Shown piece by piece: positions 6,112 to 8,618 of a DNA stretch of 8,618 nt (positions are counted from its first letter, which is position 1; each line of letters opens with the position of its first letter). The notes under the pieces are model-generated. The model made no database searches, was not told where the DNA came from, and was given only the letters and a program-made list of their open reading frames with translations. The position numbers and the translations under genes are program-made. Source of the DNA: JABCPE02 sp963520725 (GTDB taxonomy: Bacteria; Bacteroidota; Bacteroidia; Flavobacteriales; Weeksellaceae); contig CAUQSG010000069.1 of the NCBI GenBank assembly GCA_963520725.1, positions 1 to 8,618 on the forward strand, written 5' to 3'.

Positions 6112-8304
6112 TTAATTTGCTACATCACTGATGAATTTTATTCTAAGCATTCGGATTTCTTCATCAGTCAAATCATCCGAAAACTCGGCACAAAGTACCT
6201 TCATGCTGTCACTTTCAGACTCTTTCATGAAATCCATAAACTCCTCCACCAGATCTTCATCTATATTTTCCTCAATATAATAGTCTATATTCAGCTTAGT
6301 TCCTTGATAGACAATGCTTTCCATTTCAGAAAGAAGCTCATCCATCGTCAAGTTTTTAGCTTGAGCGATATCCTCCAAATCCATCTTTTTATCGGTATTT
6401 TGGATGATGAAAACTTTGTGGTTGGACTTATTGACAAGCTGTTTCAGAACCATATCCTGCATACGCTCTATATTATTCTCTTCCACATACTTAGCAATAA
6501 ACTCCGCAAATTCCTTTCCGTATTTTTTAGCTTTCCCTTCGCCTACTCCATAGATTTTTGTAATTTCCTCTATCGTGATAGGACACTGCACCGTCATATC
6601 CTCCAAACTAGGGTCCATAAACACCGTATAAGGCGGAATTCCATGCTTTTTAGCAACAGATTTTCTTAATTCTTTCAGCTGGTTAAATAGATTTTCATCT
6701 AAACCTCCACCACTCTGCACCTGAACCTGCTCCGAAGCGGCTTGACTAAGGTCATACTTTCTGTCTTCGGCTATCATGAACGGATTTTTCTCTTTTCCAG
6801 CCAAGAAATCAAGTCCTTTTTGAGATAATTTTAAAACACCATAAGTCTCAATATCCTTATTGATGTAGTTCTGCACCAAAGCCTGTCTGATGATGGATTT
6901 CCAGAAATTATCCGTCTGCTCTTTTCCTTTACCAAAGAAAGAAGAATTTTCTAATTTATAAGACTTCGTAACTGGAGTTTCTCGCCCTAAAAGCACTGAA
7001 ATCAAATCATTTATCTTAAATTTCTCTTCCAGTTCTTTTATCAGTTCCAAAACTATTTTCAGTTCTTTGGAAACATCTTTCAGTGTTGGAGGATTTACAG
7101 AATTATCGCACATTTTGGCTCCAGCGCCATTTACAGGGTCAAACTGTTCTCCAAAATAATACAATAAATATTGTCTTCTATTCATAGAAGTTTCTGCATA
7201 GCCCACCACTTCGTTCAAAAGCTGAAGACCAATTTCTCTCTCCGAAACAGGTTTTTGGGCCAAAAACTTCTCTAATTTGTCTATATCTTTCGGGTCATAA
7301 AAAGCCAAACAATAGCCCTCGCCGCCGTCTCTTCCTGCTCTTCCTGTTTCCTGATAGTAGCTTTCCAAAGATTTTGGAATATCATAATGAATCACAAAAC
7401 GGACATCTGGCTTGTCTATTCCCATCCCAAAGGCTATAGTAGCGACGATCACATCCACTTCCTCCATCAGAAACTTGTCTTGATTTGCTACTCGGGATTT
7501 TGCATCTAATCCTGCGTGATACGGCAGAGCATTGATTCCATTCACCTGCAAAAGCTGGGCAAATTCCTCTACTTTCTTCCTGCTGAGACAATATACTATC
7601 CCTGCTTTGCCTTTATTTTGGTTAATGAACTTCACTATTTCCTTATCTACATTCACTTTTGGGCGAACTTCGTAGAATAGATTTGGTCTGTTAAAACTTT
7701 CCTTAAAGACCACAGCATCAGTCATTCCCAGTGTTTTTTGAATATCATCCTGAACTTTGGGCGTTGCAGTAGCCGTCAGGGCAATCACAGGAACATTTGC
7801 GATTTGGTCTATAATGGTCTTTAGATTACGATATTCAGGGCGGAAATCATGTCCCCATTCCGAGATACAGTGTGCCTCATCTATAGCCACAAAGGAAATT
7901 TTTACTTCCTTCAAAAAGTCTAAATATTCTTCTTTTATCAAACTTTCAGGCGCTACATAGAGCAGTTTGGTTTTCCCAGATTTTATATCATCCATTACGG
8001 TTTTGGTCTGGGTTTTATTGAGAGAAGAATTCAGTACATGAGCTACTCCTTCCTTGGAAAACAGCCCATTCACAGCATCTACCTGATTTTTCATCAAGGC
8101 GATAAGCGGAGATACCACTATTGCCGTTCCCTCGCTCATCAGAGCGGGAAGCTGGTAGCAAAGAGATTTACCACCACCTGTCGGCATCAAAACGAAAACA
8201 TCTCTACCCTCCAAGAGCGTAGAAATAATTTCCTCCTGATGTCCTTTAAAATTAGAAAAACCAAAATATTTTTTTAGAGAATCTGATATTTTCCCATTTT
8301 TCAT
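6112..8304 (-). CDS. recQ: ATP-dependent DNA helicase RecQ with C-terminal extension
   Basis: A 730-residue superfamily 2 3'-5' helicase acting in recombinational repair and fork processing. Core motifs are complete: a RecQ-type motif 0 region (FGFSNFKGHQEEII), Walker A with Lys46 in PTGGGKSLCYQ, DEAH box at 142-145 followed by the aromatic-rich loop CISEWGHDFRPEY, ALTATA (175-180), motif V region FGMGIDKPDVR, and motif VI QETGRAGRDG (318-327). The RQC part begins near 350, but the zinc subdomain is degenerate: of the four cysteines expected from E. coli RecQ only Cys399 remains, with Asn375, Ala396 and Ser402 at the other positions by my alignment. An HRDC domain spans about 536-612. The last ~118 residues exceed the roughly 610-residue E. 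coli enzyme and contain a helix-turn-helix-like stretch (DLEDIAQAKNLTMDELLSEM), as in many Bacteroidota RecQ proteins. It has its own promoter and heads the series of genes downstream. Confidence 0.96.
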   Translation of the reverse strand: MKNGKISDSLKKYFGFSNFKGHQEEIISTLLEGRDVFVLMPTGGGKSLCYQLPALMSEGTAIVVSPLIALMKNQVDAVNGLFSKEGVAHVLNSSLNKTQTKTVMDDIKSGKTKLLYVAPESLIKEEYLDFLKEVKISFVAIDEAHCISEWGHDFRPEYRNLKTIIDQIANVPVIALTATATPKVQDDIQKTLGMTDAVVFKESFNRPNLFYEVRPKVNVDKEIVKFINQNKGKAGIVYCLSRKKVEEFAQLLQVNGINALPYHAGLDAKSRVANQDKFLMEEVDVIVATIAFGMGIDKPDVRFVIHYDIPKSLESYYQETGRAGRDGGEGYCLAFYDPKDIDKLEKFLAQKPVSEREIGLQLLNEVVGYAETSMNRRQYLLYYFGEQFDPVNGAGAKMCDNSVNPPTLKDVSKELKIVLELIKELEEKFKINDLISVLLGRETPVTKSYKLENSSFFGKGKEQTDNFWKSIIRQALVQNYINKDIETYGVLKLSQKGLDFLAGKEKNPFMIAEDRKYDLSQAASEQVQVQSGGGLDENLFNQLKELRKSVAKKHGIPPYTVFMDPSLEDMTVQCPITIEEITKIYGVGEGKAKKYGKEFAEFIAKYVEENNIERMQDMVLKQLVNKSNHKVFIIQNTDKKMDLEDIAQAKNLTMDELLSEMESIVYQGTKLNIDYYIEENIDEDLVEEFMDFMKESESDSMKVLCAEFSDDLTDEEIRMLRIKFISDVAN

Positions 8305-8362
8305 ACTTACTTATTTGTTTTTAGTTTTTATTCAAAAATCAATTTTGTGAGGTGTCTTTTAT

Positions 8363-8392
8363 CAAAGATAAGAAATAAATTTGATTTGCAAA
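8363..8392 (-). promoter_or_regulatory. Promoter for recQ (Bacteroidota TTTG / TAnnTTTG type)
   Basis: On the minus strand TTTG (8389-8392) is followed after 18 nt by TATCTTTG (8363-8370), an exact match to the flavobacterial consensus and spacing. The start point should be near 8356-8358, giving a leader of about 52 nt before the recQ ATG. As no other good promoter is visible down to 5466, this one probably also serves the TA-like pair and the glycosyltransferase. Confidence 0.75.
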
Positions 8393-8455
8393 AAATGTTA
8401 AACAATTTTTATTCTTAGTTCTTAGCCACTAAAAAGTTATCTTTATGCCTTAAAT

Positions 8456-8618
8456 CTACTCTTTTCCTTCCTCTTCTTTTCTATAAATCAAGCAGTCATG
8501 AGGAAAATTTTCAATATTATTTGAAACACACTTTTTTAAATCTATTGTATATTCTCCTTTTTTAAAATAAACTCGTTTAACTCCCATAATAAGATGGTGT
8601 GGTATGGGTTCTATGTAA
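8456..8618 (-). CDS. 3' end of an unrecognised gene, cut by the window edge
   Basis: The minus strand is open from the window edge to a TAG at 8456-8458, giving 53 codons. The readable peptide begins YIEPIPHHLI, continues with MGVKRVYFKKGEYTIDLKK and ends with a charged tail (YRKEEEGKE). The strand-turn-strand look of VYFKKGEYTIDL suggests a genuine protein, and the frame stays open through the edge. An ATG at residue 11 could instead begin a 43-residue protein. I do not recognise the family. No convincing terminator follows it before the recQ promoter, only a weak TTAGT/ACTAA pairing. Confidence 0.5.
   Translation of the reverse strand, partial: YIEPIPHHLIMGVKRVYFKKGEYTIDLKKCVSNNIENFPHDCLIYRKEEEGKE

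Noticed and set aside
6127..6168. A perfect 9-bp inverted repeat (ACTGATGAA / TTCATCAGT) with a 24-nt loop at the 3' end of recQ
   Set aside because: It lies inside coding sequence, has a long loop and no T-run, and one such repeat is about what chance predicts in a window this size.
5992..6669. A 225-codon plus-strand open frame opposite recQ and the antitoxin gene
   Set aside because: It spans the end of recQ and most of the antitoxin gene in antisense; the product is rich in Phe/Ile/Leu/His as expected for a shadow frame, and both opposite-strand genes are well supported.
6112..8304. A defence-island reading of recQ plus TA plus glycosyltransferase
   Set aside because: RecQ is a standard housekeeping type, and no nuclease, methylase, STAND or reverse-transcriptase gene is present, so the context does not support an anti-phage system.
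8411..8430. A short tandem repeat (CTAAGAA twice on the minus strand) and weak TTAGT/ACTAA pairing between the edge gene and recQ
   Set aside because: Two copies of 7 nt and a 5-bp stem are too weak to call a repeat or terminator.

Overview
The window looks like an ordinary chromosomal segment from a low-GC member of the Bacteroidota, most likely class Flavobacteriia (a Chryseobacterium/Weeksellaceae-type genome is my guess; the genus is not proven). The clues are the AT-rich sequence, the lack of clear Shine-Dalgarno sites with A-rich leaders instead, two promoters matching the flavobacterial TTG-N17-23-TAnnTTTG pattern, and typical Bacteroidota protein types: a YD-repeat secreted protein, a RecQ with a C-terminal extension, and short RelE/ParE-like two-gene modules.

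Left block (1-2485, minus strand): thyA (thymidylate synthase) is followed after 38 nt by a secreted YD-repeat protein, and after a further 29 nt by an M1-family metallopeptidase that runs off the left edge. No terminator or internal promoter is visible between the three, so all may be read from the promoter upstream of thyA.

Middle (2486-3445): a plus-strand GH25 muramidase with a lysine-rich cytoplasmic tail and a membrane anchor diverges from thyA. Its -10-like element almost touches the start codon, suggesting a nearly leaderless mRNA. It ends at a bidirectional hairpin terminator shared with the next, convergent unit.

Right block (3455-8392, minus strand): recQ has its own well-formed promoter. 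It is followed by a tightly packed series: a small putative antitoxin (25 nt gap), an overlapping putative RelE/ParE-fold toxin (16 nt overlap), a GT4 glycosyltransferase (3 nt gap), and after 50 nt an outer-membrane-type protein that ends at the shared terminator. The RecQ has lost three of the four zinc-ligand cysteines found in the E. coli enzyme. At the far right edge the 3' end of another minus-strand reading frame enters the window; I do not recognise it.

I see no tRNA or rRNA, CRISPR array, insertion sequence, integrase, attachment site or replication origin. No stretch longer than 300 bases lacks a gene; the longest gaps are 2412-2507 (divergent promoters), 3363-3454 (AT-rich spacer plus terminator) and 8305-8455 (recQ leader and promoter). 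I found no convincing new multi-gene system. The items most worth a second look are the TA-like pair set inside the recQ-glycosyltransferase run, the cysteine-poor RecQ zinc region, and the YD-repeat/M1 peptidase pair.
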